Positions 18,331 to 28,640 of a stretch of 64,000 nt of DNA are shown piece by piece (position 1 is the first letter of the stretch; the number at the start of each line of letters is the position of its first letter). The notes below the pieces were generated by a model that worked only from the letters and a program-made list of their open reading frames with translations, was not told where the DNA came from and did no database searches. Origin of the DNA: Prorocentrum cordatum (taxonomy: Eukaryota; Sar; Dinophyceae; Prorocentrales; Prorocentraceae); NCBI GenBank assembly GCA_963575745.1, contig CAUYUJ010001736.1:419628-483627 (forward strand), given 5' to 3'. The position numbers and the translations under genes were made by a program.

Positions 18331-19309
18331 GAAACCCATTCTGGCGTAACAGCTCCCAAATGGGGCTCAATCCTTTTTAATCTTTCCGGCGAAAACCTCC
18401 CAGTAGTTGCTTTTGCTTCCGAAACCTCCACCTTTCATACCTTCCGACCTCCGCGGAGGGTGCGGGCGACTTCATCGAAATTCATGGAACTCAGCGAAGC
18501 CTGCATGGATCGCATCGAGACTGGGGCGGAAGGTTGGGGCGCGGAATGTCCGAAAGAAGGAGGGGGAGGGCCTCCCCCATTCCGAGCCGCCCAGACAGGG
18601 TCGAGGCAGGCGGGGTGGGTGCATCGCGCTGAATCGCCAGTGCATCGGCGATGCGGCTCGGCGTGGAGCCCCATTTATCCACGACGACGTCGCCGATGCA
18701 TCGTCGCCGCTGTTGTTCCGATGCGTCGCGCACGTCGCCAGTGTAGCGCCAGTGCATCTCGGAGCTGGCCAGGTCCCCCGAGAAGGGGAGCCGGTCAGTG
18801 ATGGGGCCTCGCAGCCCCAACAGTGGACCGGAGTCATTGGACCAAGCTTGCTGTAGCTCAGAGCGTGAATTACCTACCCCGCTTTCGCTTCCAGGCAAAA
18901 CCAAAGTCATACCATACGCCTCCTCGTCAAGCCGCCTGACCAGTACATGCCGTGGTTTGGCATCGCTTGGTATCTCTTGGAAGCGAGGGTGGTCAAAAGC
19001 GAGGTAGGTTTGTTTGCCCCCTAGTAGCTGGTGCTTCTTCGTGTGGCGGCAGTCCTGGTTAGTGGAACGGGTCCCTGACCTCGTGGAACAAAAAGGAAGC
19101 AGCGTAGACAATCATGACCAGAGCTCTAGACCCCATCTTTCTGCGCCATGTTTCAAGCTGACTCGATATGTGATGGCCCACTGGTCCGACACTGTGCGAA
19201 AACGCCCAGCTCGAACAGAATCGATACCCCAGTATCTCAGGATAAACCAGGTCGCACTAAATCCAGGCCTGCCAACGCCAGAGCGTCGGCGATGCGCCAG
19301 CGATGCGGC
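18331..19309. other. Stretch without supported gene
   Basis: Contains several GATGCATCG / CATCGGCGATGC palindromic words (18640-18730) that also occur at 38090-38195. Open frames on both strands overlap each other and show no domain. Confidence 0.4.
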
Positions 19310-19503
19310 GGGATCGAGGAAGGTCGAGGAGGAGGGTCGAGGAGGAGGATCGAGGTGGGTCGAGGAGGAGTATCGAGGAGGAGGAGGAGGAGGAGGAGGA
19401 CCGAGAAGGAGGATCGAGGAGGAGGAGGATCGAGGAGGATCGAGGAGGATCGAGGAGGATCGAGGAGGATCGAGGAGGAGGAGGAGGAGGAGGAGGAGGA
19501 GGA
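19310..19503. repeat. (GGA)n/(ATCGAGG)n microsatellite
   Basis: Interrupted GAGGAGGATCGAGGAGG units grading into pure GGA at 19480-19503. Confidence 0.95.
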
Positions 19504-19629
19504 GCCTAAGCCTCTGCCCCTCGAGAGCCCGCGCCGGCCCATCCGGTGACCGGTGGGTCCCCTGTCGAGGGGGCCCTCGCTGTGCTCCTCGGGGGGAACC
19601 TGGCTGCAGGTGAGTCAGGAGAGGAAAAA

Positions 19630-19770
19630 ACACACAGACACAATTAATCCTCGATTTCCCAGAAAATATGGGAAAATCTGGGAAGTGGGGGGGAAGACAG
19701 AAACCCAGAAAATATGGGAAAATATGGGGAATGTTTTTATTTGTGTGTATTTATTTGTGTGTCCTGGAGC
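19630..19770. repeat. Dispersed repeat (ATATGGGAA family), copy 1
   Basis: Contains ACACACAGACACAATTAATC, GGGAAGTGGGGGGGAAGACA, AAATATGGGAAAATATGGGG and TTTATTTGTGTGTATTTA. The same order of blocks is found at 56233-56372 and 56737-56885. Confidence 0.85.
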
Positions 19771-19934
19771 CCCTTCAGTGAGCCGCGGAAGAAATCAGGG
19801 TCGTCTTCGCCGCGTAGGGGCTCGCTTAGGTGCCCTCGTTTCCAATGCAGCGTGCCAGACGGGCGGCCCGCGTACGCTGCGGCGCAAGGTCGCCATGTCG
19901 TCTCGCGTGAGACCCGTCTCTTACGTCGCTCAAG

Positions 19935-20085
19935 TGTCGGCGGCGAGCCCAGGGGGGGAAGTGAGAGAAAGGGGACGGTCCTTCCCAGAAGGCTCGGAAG
20001 GCCTCGGGCCTTCTGAGAGGCTTTCTGGGCCTTCCCCGACGACGCATAAGGCTTATCGGAAGGCGCGAGGGCTTATGAGAAGCCC
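19935..20085. repeat. Dispersed repeat related to 17757-17905
   Basis: Shares TCGGCGGCGAGC, GGGGGGGAAGTGAG.AAAGG and CCTTCTG.GAGG.TTTC words in the same order with 17757-17905. It also contains short hairpins such as GGCCTCGGGCC. Confidence 0.55.
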
Positions 20086-20831
20086 GGCCGTCTTTTGAGA
20101 AGGCAAGCCCCTTCTCATTTTCCCCCCTGGGAGCGTCGCCAAAAGTGTGGGCCTGCCTACGCCTGTCTCTCCTCTTGCTGCTTCTCCTCTTCATCACCCT
20201 TTTGTTCCTTGATGCCTGGTCCCCGCGAGGAGCTGGAACGGTTTCTTTAGCGCCGATTGGAGGAATGATGCATCAAACGGTGAAGACATGGGTGGAGAGG
20301 GAGCGTAGACACGAGCTGGGAGGAGGCAGGATGAGTGGCCCCTCGGAGAGTCTTGATAGATTCCCAATAGGGCCTTAGGAGGCCCCCCAGACTGTACGAA
20401 CCTGGAGATGTCAAGATGCCCACGAGAGGCGCACAGACGCCCGCAATAGGCCCCCCCAAGGCCGCCAAGAGGCATCCCGAACGCCCCCCATTGGCCCTCC
20501 ATGAGGCCTTCCAGAAGTCCCCCAAAGGCCCCAAGAGGCCCCCCCCCCAAGAGAGGGCATCGAGATGGCCCCAGGATGGCATCTCTTCACGTGGCCAGAC
20601 TGGCGCGACGTCTTCCGGAGTGGCTTTACCGGGCGTGCGGACCCATCCACTCAGCGCCTGGCCCTGGCCCCGGCAAGCCACGGCCTCCCGGACGGCCCAA
20701 GGCACCGCAAAGGCGGCCCACGACGACCGGACAGGGCGAGACCAGGCTGGACAGGACAAGCCATGACGAGGCACGATCTGGCGAGGCAATACCTGACGAG
20801 ACGCGCCCAGGCAGTCCCCCAGGTCTCCGCG
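20086..20831. other. Non-coding stretch of GGCCCCCAAGAGGCC-type words
   Basis: The segment 20390-20570 is built of degenerate AGGCCCCCCAAG words, the complement of the GGCCTCTTGGGGGCC words at 22440-22690 and 23000-23620. No gene seen. Confidence 0.5.
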
Positions 20832-20971
20832 AGCGCGTTCCACTACTCGCAAGGTGCCTGCTCGCAGACGCCCGAAAAATAGTTTACTGCCTCGACGTAG
20901 CGTATCGTAGGTCCCCCGCGGCGGGTCCAGGCCAGTTGCGAGCAGTTACTCTGCGAGTAGTGGAACGCGCT
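20832..20971. repeat. Foldback element, 20-bp perfect inverted repeat
   Basis: AGCGCGTTCCACTACTCGCA at 20832-20851 is the exact reverse complement of 20952-20971, with a 100-bp loop. The arms continue imperfectly inward (CTGCTCGCA against TGCGAGCAG), giving a stem of about 35 bp. It may be a MITE-like insertion; I do not see a clear target duplication. Confidence 0.8.
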
Positions 20972-21171
20972 TGTCTGAGGTCGGCCCGAGCTGGCCCCAA
21001 GCACGCCTCAGGATGGCCCTCGTGAGGCGAGCAGCCTTCAGAGCCAGAGGGATATCCACATGCCAGTGGCCCCCTTGCCTCTGCCCCCGAAGCCCACGAG
21101 GTGCCCAGCGCGGCTGACTGGCTCCCCAGGGCAGGCCCTGCACTCAAAAACGGTTTTTGGTGAGTTCGTGG

Positions 21172-21255
21172 GCCGTTTTCGTTTCGGCTTCGTTTTGCGG
21201 TAAAGGCAGAGTCGAGGCAGAAGCGAGGGAAAACGAAAGCAAAACGAAAACGAAA
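21172..21255. repeat. Imperfect inverted repeat rich in CGTTTT/AAAACG
   Basis: CGTTTTCGTTTCGGCTTCG is followed about 60 bp later by GAAAGCAAAACGAAAACG in the opposite sense, making a plausible hairpin. Confidence 0.7.
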
Positions 21256-22734
21256 AGCACCGTATAGGTTCAGCCCTGCCCCAGGGAGGCCCGAAGAGGG
21301 TCCCACGAGGGCTCCTGGAGGGGCCCCACGCCCGTCCAAACCTCGGGAAGGAGAACAACGTCCAGCATCCTTGACGCCACAGCGGCCCCAAGTTGCCCCA
21401 ATACACTCCCCAAGAGGCCCCCGCGAGCCCTCCAAGAAGCTTTCCAGAGGCCCCCCTGAGGGGCCCCTAAGCTGGCCCAAGAGGCCCGTCAGGAGCTGGG
21501 CGGGGGGGGAGTCTTCCGGCGTGGGGCAGGGGGCGTGACGAGCCCCTCCCCGAAGGAGGGTCAAAAGCGTGCTGGAAGAGGAAGCGCCCAAACCACATGG
21601 GCCCATACACCTTAGGCGATGCTTAAGAAAACTTAAATGTTCGGCCAGAATCTCGATTATTCTTAATGTTTCAACGTGCATCCTAAGATTTAATAGAAAT
21701 TGTGGGTTTTTTTTATGCAAGTTCTGAGACTATGAATTTCTTAACCCATGATTTCTTAAGCATTTTGCCAGGTGTAGGGCTTGTGGCATGGGTTTCCGCT
21801 GCTTCTTTCGCCTCCTCCTCTCGCTGCCCCCGTCCTCGTTGTTGTGCGTCGTGTGGTCATGGGGCATAGTGCGGTCGAGCCCCAGCCTCCTCCGCCTCCG
21901 CCTGCCCCTCTCAATCCTCGTTTCGTTGCGCGTGGGAGCGCCACGCCAAAGTTGGCGGGCGCCGCTGGCGAAGTGACAATGCTCCATTGGCGCCGGGAGG
22001 CTACGCTCAGGGTGCCTTTCGCGTGCAAGACAGTGTTGTTTGAGCACGCAGCGTCGTAGGACTAGGAGACTGCGATAGGGGTTCTTTGTGACAGATTCGC
22101 TACCTTTATCTCTGTATCTCCTCTCTTTATTTCTCCCTACTGTCCCCTCGTTCCCCTCGTCTCCTCGTTTCTCGTCCTCCTCCTTACCTACTACGTTCGT
22201 TTTCTCCTCTCATCTTTATCCCTTTATTTCAGTTGAGCCTCACCTTCCTCCTTCTACTTATGCCAGTCTGCCGAGCCCGAGAAGAAATCAGAAGTCAAGG
22301 CGGTCGCTCGACGCAGGTAGAAGCCTCAGTGATGGTTGCAGATCGCGGCGAAACAAGCAGGGAATTACGCGAGAGAGAAAGGGGGAGGAGGAGCAGGAGA
22401 GGGGGGAAACAAGAACGTGAGTCATAGGGGAACATTTATCAACATGTGTTCTGTGACTCTCGAGGCCGTCGTGTGGTTCCTCATGGGCCCTCTGTGGGCG
22501 TCTTCCAGGTTTTTTGTGGGCCGTCCAGGGCCATCGTGGATGTTCTGGAGGCCTCTCTGGCCCTCTTGAGTCATGCTCGAGTCACCTCATAGGGCGCCTC
22601 GAGCGTCTTGGAGGCCGCAGTGGGTGGATCTGGAGGAAGACGACCTTAGACCTCATTGGGGTGTACTTGGGGGCCTCTTGAGGGCCGCGTGGTCCAGCGG
22701 GAAGTCATGTAGGTACAGTCAACCCGCATATTTA
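21256..22734. other. Stretch without supported gene
   Basis: GGCCTCTTGGG-type words (22440-22690), an AT-rich patch (21600-21760) and a pyrimidine-rich patch (22100-22240). Open frames are short or compositional. Confidence 0.45.
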
Positions 22735-22866
22735 GGATGGGCAACCTTCCCAAGGTTACCCTTGCATCCTTGCCTCCTCGGCCAATCCTTGGCCGCTTTC
22801 GCTGGCCGCCCCCCGCTCGAAAAGCTTCGAAATGGGCGTCCAAGGCCCTTGCATCCTTACCTCGCA
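22735..22866. repeat. Dispersed repeat (CCTTGCATCCTTGCCTC family), copy 1
   Basis: GGGCAACCTTCCCAAGGTTA, CCTTGCATCCTTGCCTC, GCTCGAAAAGCTTCG and GGGCGTCCAAGGC appear in order, matching the blocks at 38215-38345. Confidence 0.7.
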
Positions 22867-24124
22867 TCCTTACTATACTGGTTGACTGTAGCCCTGAGTG
22901 TCGTATGAGACGTCAGAAGCCGGTATGGCAGGGACCCTAACATTAATTGAAGCATAAGCGAACAGGTGTTTGTCCGTTTTCGTGAGGGTTGTCTGGATAT
23001 CCTCTTGGAGCAACGTGGAGCGCATCAGGGGCCTCTTGAGAGCCGTGTTTAGGCCGAGATGGGCCGCGTGAAGGCCACCTTGGGCCGTATACGTTGTTTG
23101 CCGCTTCCCCTCGTGCTGTTTGGCGTGTAGTCGTTGTTTCGCGTTGGTTCCTTCTTCCTCGGCGTCTGGGAGGGCTCGATGGCTGCCTCTTGGGCGTCTT
23201 GTTACTGCTCTCCAGGTGTTTTTTGGGGACGCCCGAGCGCTTCAGGGGATCTCTTGAATCGGGGGCACGCGAGACTCGAGCAAGCCAGAACTCGGGTTTG
23301 CCGGTGCTGTTCGACGAGCACGTCCTGGATTTTGACGGTGCAATCTTCGTGGGATGTTTGCAGCGGGAGTTCGCGTCACATTTTAGATTAGGCCTCGTCA
23401 TTTTTAAGATTGTCCCGTCAGGCCAACCCGAATCCCCCGCACACGAGTCTTACGTCTCCCTGATCTTGGAGGTCTCTTGGGGGCATTTTGGGAGCATGCT
23501 GGACGTCTTGGGGCCACATTGTGGGGGAGGTTCCCAGGACCCTTGCGATTTCGCCCTCTGCGGGCTTCTTGGGGGCCTCTTGGCCAGTCTTGGGACCCTC
23601 TTGGGGGGAGGAGGACTGCCAAATGTCTTGCGCGCCTCTTCACCCCGGCAAGCGGGGGTCGGCGGATTACCTCTTCGATTTCTTCTTCACGTTCCTCGCG
23701 TTCCCCGTCATCCGTCATCATCAGAGCAGCATTTGTCTTCATGCTTCTCTTCCTCCTCTGCCTCAGCCTCTTCTGCCACTCCATTCCTTTCTGTTCACTC
23801 TTTCCTCTGCTTTCTCCTGTTTTCGACTTTCCTGCTGATGCCGCTGCTCATTCTTCCCTGTGGAGGAAGAGGGAACGCGAAAGGGTGAGGAAAGGAGTGG
23901 AGAAATAAGATCGGAGAAGAGACGAGCAGGGAGAGGGAAGGATTTGGCACTGTAGCGGAGAAAAATTGAGGTGGAGGGAAAGGAGGAGGAGGAGGAGGAG
24001 GAGGTGGAGGAGGAGGAGGAGGAGGAGGCCTTGTCCTCCTCCTATTCCTCCTCGTCCTCCTCCCAGCGTGGTTACCAGCGCGAATTCCCAGCGATTTCCT
24101 TCTCCTCCTCCTCCTCCTCCTCCT
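22867..24124. other. Non-coding stretch ending in GGA/CTC microsatellites
   Basis: GGCCTCTTGGGGGC-type words dominate 23000-23640. (GGA)n at about 23985-24028 and CTC-rich DNA at 24030-24124 form the left flank of the second Ngaro-type element. Open frames are compositional. Confidence 0.5.
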
Positions 24125-24224
24125 GCTCACTACTTTGTTGTTGATTGCCAGAGTCCACATCACGAGAGGCCGCCATTCCAGAGGAGTCCTGATCCGCTGT
24201 CGTTTCAGGCCCCCCTTTCGCGCT
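24125..24224 (+). repeat. Split direct repeat A1 of Ngaro-type element 2
   Basis: Shares GGCCGCCATTCCAGAGG and GTTTCAGGCCCCCCTTTCGC with 31111-31203; the upstream part (CTCACTA..TTGT, TGAT.GCCAG) is also alignable. Confidence 0.85.
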
Positions 24225-24239
24225 GAGGCCTTGCGGGGG

Positions 24240-24715
24240 ATGGAGGCCGGGCTCCTGCGGCTGCTGCACGACGCGGGGCAGGCTCTGACCACCGCCTCCG
24301 TCGTGCGCGCTGCGGTGCCTGAGTGTCCGGACTGCTGGTGCAGTCCGACCCTGCACTGCCCCGCCTTGCAGTGCGCGTGCCCTGGCGGGGAGGGCTCGCT
24401 GACGGCTGCCTCGGGTGATGGGCCTGTTTTCCACCACCACCACCATAAGTTGGAGGGGGGAAGGAGGAGGAGGAGGAGGAGGGAGGAGGAGGAGGAGGAG
24501 GAGGAGGACCCCCCACTCCAACTTATGGTTGTGGTGGTGGAAAACAGGCCCATCATCGGGCTCGGGCTGCTCGAGCACGCAGTTGGCCTGGGTCGCGGCG
24601 CTGGCCTTGCTCGCGGGCAGCGCGCCGGGCGCGGCAGGCCTCGCCCGGGCGGCGCGCGCCGGGCGGGGCCTCCCGCGCGGCGGCGCCGCCGGTGGAGGGC
24701 GAGGAGCTCGCCGGG
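24240..24715 (+). pseudogene. Cys-rich membrane-type ORF of Ngaro-type element 2, split by a MITE
   Basis: Starts MEAGLLRLLHDAGQ at 24240, followed by the cysteine cluster ECPDCWCSPTLHCPALQCAC. At 24416 a 140-bp foldback interrupts the frame. After the second copy of its 5-bp target duplication the frame resumes (145 bp, so a +1 shift) with SGSGCSSTQLAWVAALALLA, a hydrophobic membrane-type run, and an Arg-rich tail. Removing the insertion and one duplication leaves one open frame with the same architecture as 8609-8980. This supports both the MITE call and the reality of this small ORF family. Function unknown. Confidence 0.6.
24416..24555. mobile_element. MITE-like foldback, 140 bp, with 5-bp target duplication TCGGG
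   Basis: Terminal inverted repeats of about 45 bp: it begins TGATGGGCCTGTTTTCCACC and the right end is the reverse complement with about one substitution and one indel. The loop is (GGA)n. TCGGG flanks both sides (24411-24415 and 24556-24560). No coding capacity. It disrupts the Cys-rich ORF of the host element. Confidence 0.85.
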
Positions 24716-24760
24716 GGTGCAGATGTCGCGGCGTTCGCCCTGGAGTCGGCAACACCCAAA

Positions 24761-24945
24761 CATACTTATACTACATGTGCGTCGCCCCCCCAGGGGCGAC
24801 GCGCGCACCGAGAAATCTTATAGTATATGCGTCGTGGCGGGCGCTTCCAAGCCACACCGCTCGGGAAACGATATACTACAAGATGGGTATACTATATGTT
24901 CGGGTCGGACGCGCGCCTCCAAGGAGGACATATAGTATTAGTATG
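24761..24945. mobile_element. MITE-like insertion, 185 bp, TATACTA-rich
   Basis: CATACTTATACTACATGT at 24761-24778 and ACATATAGTATTAGTATG at 24928-24945 are inverted repeats (16 of 18 match). Internally there is a strong hairpin (GCGTCGCCCC..GGGGCGACGC at about 24779-24803) and further TATACTA/TATAGTAT words. It lies between the small ORF and the gag-like region. I see no unambiguous target duplication. Confidence 0.5.
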
Positions 24946-26420
24946 TCCATGTGCGCCCCATGGAGCAGGCGAGGGCCTTTCGTCGGAGGCCGGCGCTGGA
25001 CAGCCGGCATTGGAGATGGCGACGGCCGGGGGCTTCCATTTCACGCGCTATCGAGTGGCAGGGCCCGCGCTGTACCACGAGAGGCTGGACCTGTTCCAGT
25101 CAGGCTACGTGCTGACACCCGAATTCGACGACTGCGGGGAGTCGGTGGCGCCCGGTGCGGATCTGCAGGAGGTCCATTTCTGCACGGGCAGGGCGGCACG
25201 GCCGGAGGCATACCAGCGAATCGCGTATACAGTTTTCACCGCCTGCCGACCGCCCAAGAGGTCTGGAATGCTCTTCGCCGTGGTGCTGCGCAAGGGTACG
25301 GGCCGCTGCCGCCTTCGCCCTTCGAGATGGCGGTGTCGGCGGTCAACTGCGTTGGGCTGCCTGCTGGTACGGTGTCGCTCGCGGCCCCGGCGGTGGGAGT
25401 GCCCCCGCTGCCCGCTGCCGCCCCGCCGGCGGCCGCTGACGGTGCGGCGGCTCCTTCGGCGCTGCTGGCGGGGCCGCTGGCCGCGGCCGCCGCGGCGCCC
25501 GCGGCCGCCGCGTTGGTGCCCGCAGCTGCTGCGCCTCCGCCGGCCGCTGCTTCCCGCTGCGCCGATGCGGGCCCCCGCGGTGCCCGACGCGCCCGCCGTG
25601 CCGCCCCTGCCGAGTGGGGAGCTTGCCGCTGGATGGCACTGGGTCGCGGCGGAGGACGTCGACGGCGCGGTGACGTTCGGTGCATAGACGGCGCGGTGGT
25701 CGTCGGCGCGTACTGTAATCGGCAAGGTGGCCGTCGGAGTGCCCGGAGGCGCCACCCTGGTGGGCCGCGTGGGCCGCCGTGGGCTCCTGGCGCTCGCAGG
25801 GGGGGCGGGGGCCAGCGCTGTGCTGCTGCAGGACAGCGAGATCGCGTGGTTTGTGCAGGAGTATCGGGGGGGCGACGCTCGTGCGCTGGAGATCCCGCCT
25901 GGTGTTGGTCAGCCTGGGGGCAGCTCCCGCGAGTGGCGCTGGTCTCGCTCTGCACGGAGGAGGTCGCGCCTGGGTTCGGCATCGCCCCGCCCAGGATGGC
26001 GCAGTGGTGTTTGAAGTACCAGGTGAAGGAGGGAGGCCCGGTCCTCCATCATGCGATGAATTCGAAGCGCAAGCGGGACATGCCCGACTTCGGGGTCGAC
26101 ATCCACGAGGCGATCTCAAATATGCTCGAGCTGATGGGATCCAGCGACCACATGGATGTCTTCAATATCGCGAGCTCCGAGATCGGCTACCGCAAACTCC
26201 AGGTGATTGAGCACTACTGGGACGACTGGAACGCCGAGCAACAGCAGAAGCAGCACAACATGCGCATGCCTTTGGAGGAGGCTTTCGCGTTCAGGGGGGG
26301 GCTCACGGTCGCTCTCGATAGTGTGCCTGGAGCTGCTGGATACGGTGTCGAAGGAGCTGGAGAGGGTCCACAGCATCAAGAAGAACGCGCGGAAGCTGAG
26401 GGAGGAGCAGAAGGCCGCTG
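24946..26420 (+). pseudogene. Gag-like region of Ngaro-type element 2, multiple frameshifts
   Basis: Coding-like segments alternate between frames. FHFTRYRVAGPALYHERLDL at about 25030 parallels the aromatic/acidic N-terminal part of the first element's gag. An Ala/Pro-rich linker at 25380-25560 follows. WCLKYQVKEGGPVLHHAM and SSDHMDVFNIASSEIGYRKL at about 26000-26200 correspond to the helical module at residues 265-400 of the gag-like ORF at 8980-10362. The tail is Glu/Lys-rich. At least three frame changes make it non-functional as it stands. No zinc knuckle is seen. Confidence 0.55.
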
Positions 26421-27770
26421 ATGGCGGAAAGTGTGCTCCTCCCGCGAAGTCGCGATGCTGGGGCCGCCCCCAGGATTGCCTCGGCCCGGGGCCAATCAAC
26501 AGAGGCTGAGGGCAGGGGCGGCGATCACCTTCAGCGGTCGCTCCTGCCCCCCCCAGTCCCCGACTGGTGCCGCGCGGCTGTGGCCGCGTGTGGCGGCGGT
26601 GGCCGCGCGGCGCGGCGCCGGCGCGCCAGCGGGTCGCTGCAGGGCGAGCTCGTCTCAGAGCTCGTGGGGGTGCTCAATCAGCTGGATGCTGGCTCTGATG
26701 GCCCGCCGCGGCGCGCTGGTCTGGAGCCCGCAATGATGCGACAGCTGTGCTTGGAGCTGCTCGCCGATAGCTGCGCGGCGATGGGCTCCATTCCTCCCGA
26801 CTTGTCGACCGAGGTGGCCCTCCGGGAGCTCCAGGTCGGCGCGGGCTACTCTAACGGCGAACCCGTCGCGGTGGCTCTCTTCGCGCGCGATCTCGCGTCG
26901 CTGCCGGCGGCGGGCGGCGCCCCGGCGCCCCTGGGCCAGCTGTTGTGCCGCGATGGTCCTGATGTCGTGCGGGGGCTTATCAGTCAAAGCGCAGAGATTT
27001 CGAAGAAGGAGGCTGGCTTCGCGCGACCCTACCTGGATCCACTGCCGCGGCAGACCGCGGCGTATTCTGACCTTCGCCGAGAGGGCGAAGGACGGAGGCG
27101 CGCTGGAGTTCAGGATCGGCGAGGGCGGTTTCGAGGAAGTCGGTCTCGTAGCCGTTTGGAAGAAGGGTGGTCGTCAGCGCTTGGTCATCGATTGCAGGGG
27201 CAGCAACTTCAGGTTCGATGGGCCCGACGCGACCCCCTGGCGTCTGGGGGCAGCTTCATCTCCATCGAGCCGGCACCGGGCGAGGTTCTGTGGGCGGCAG
27301 GTGTCCACATATCGGGCGCCTTCTACAACGTGGGCCTGCCGTCGGAGCTCAGGCGCCTCTTCGCGCCCCCGAGGCTCCGAGCTTCGCATCTCGGGGTGCG
27401 AGAGCTAGGCGGGCGGGCGGTGCGGGGGCGTGCCCGGCTGCGCCCGCGCCACGGGCTGGACGCACGTTTTGGACTTCTGTCAGACAGTGCCTGGAAGTAT
27501 CCTCTTGGAGCAAGGAGGTTTTTGGCGATGTTCCTGGGATTGTTGATGGCAGGCCCGTTCCCCATGTCCAGGATGGAGCTTTCGCCGCGTGCGTCGGCAA
27601 TTCCATGTCCTTCGGGGTGGATCAGGTCAAGCCCGCGGCCCTGTTGAGCTCCGTGCAGAAAGCTTTGGGTTGTTCTGGGCTCCCCCTTCGTGATTCCGAG
27701 CTTCCCGCTTCTGTTCCTGAGCAACTACGTTGGGTATTTGACGGGGGGCGAGGGGCCGTGTGACCTAAGT
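26421..27770 (+). pseudogene. Reverse transcriptase remnant of Ngaro-type element 2, catalytic Asp residues lost
   Basis: The segment before RT (LCLELLADSC..., STEVALRELQVGAGYSNGE, LASLPAAGGAPAPLGQLL at about 26740-26950) matches the pre-RT region of the first element. RT motifs follow in shifting frames: KKGGRQRLVIDCRGSNFRF (about 27160-27220); LWAAGVHISGAFYNVGLPSE (about 27285-27345), where the motif A Asp is replaced; AACVGNSMSFGVDQVKPAAL (about 27585-27645), where YVDN-type motif C has become CVGN. Loss of both metal-binding positions plus frame changes indicates a dead RT. Confidence 0.65.
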
Positions 27771-28640
27771 GCCGCCGGGCCTGGAGGCTGCGTCTAGGGG
27801 CTCAAGATCAAGGTCCGCTGTCTCGAGGGTGCGCTTCTGGCCGTCAAGTTGGTGGGATTGCGGGTCGCTTAGGCGCCCGCTTCTGGCTGCGTTTAGTTCG
27901 GCATGCGCTTTCTCCAGGAAATATTTCGATAGAGTCGTCAAGATGCCGCCCTCCGTCCGCTGGGAGCTCCAGTGGGCTTCCTCTCTGGCCCCCCGTGCTT
28001 GGGCGGATGCGTGGGCTTCTTGGTCTACAAGGGCCCATTCGAACAACGCGAGCGAGGGGGGGCGGGGCGTCTGCCAAAAGGGCGCCGAGGTTGGAGCTGC
28101 TCAGCTCGCTGGGAGGCGCTGTGAGAGGCGGCGTTCCCCACGCGAAGCTGCAGTGCGTCTTCGCCGCGACTGCCTTCTCGAGCAGAGTGACCTTCCGAAC
28201 GCCGAGCTCGCGAAGTTCGAGCCGATCGTCGATCCCGTCGCGTCGCCGAATGCGGAGCACGTCGCGTCGCTGGAGGCGGAGGGGTAGGGCCCTGAGAGTA
28301 GTCCGCGGACGATCTCGGGGGTGCGGGAGGAGCTGCGCGGCGGGAAGTGGCAGGTGGTGTGCGTCGAGCGGGGGGTGGGCGAGGTCGGAGAAGATCATCT
28401 TCCTAGAAGGTCGTGCGGTCGCGCGCCCTTTCAGACACGCTCTTCGTGACTCGAAGTCGTTCGGCAAGCGTGCCCCCTTCCTTTGCGATGACATGGGGCT
28501 CGTGTGCGCTATAGACAAGGGGCGCTCCTCCGCCGGAGGGGTCCTGCGGGTCGCCCGCCAATGGGCCGCCCGGTGCCTGGCTGGCGCGGCGCAGGCGTCG
28601 GCGCGATGGATTTCGCCCGAGCGGAACGTCGCCGATGCGC
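27771..28640 (+). pseudogene. RNase H remnant of Ngaro-type element 2
   Basis: The frame around 28425-28640 reads RPFRHALRDSKSFGKRAPFL, CDDMGLVCAIDKGRSSAGGV and ARWISPERNVADAPSR. This is the third catalytic Asp block and the WxPSxxNxADxPSR end pattern of retroelement RNase H, parallel to ALGDNLGVTL and WIPSEFNSSDKPSR in the first element. The upstream part is frame-broken. Confidence 0.6.

Noticed and set aside
23795-24808. 337-codon minus-strand ORF
   Set aside because: Runs through GGA/CTC tracts and a MITE on the opposite strand; composed of Pro, Arg and Ser strings.
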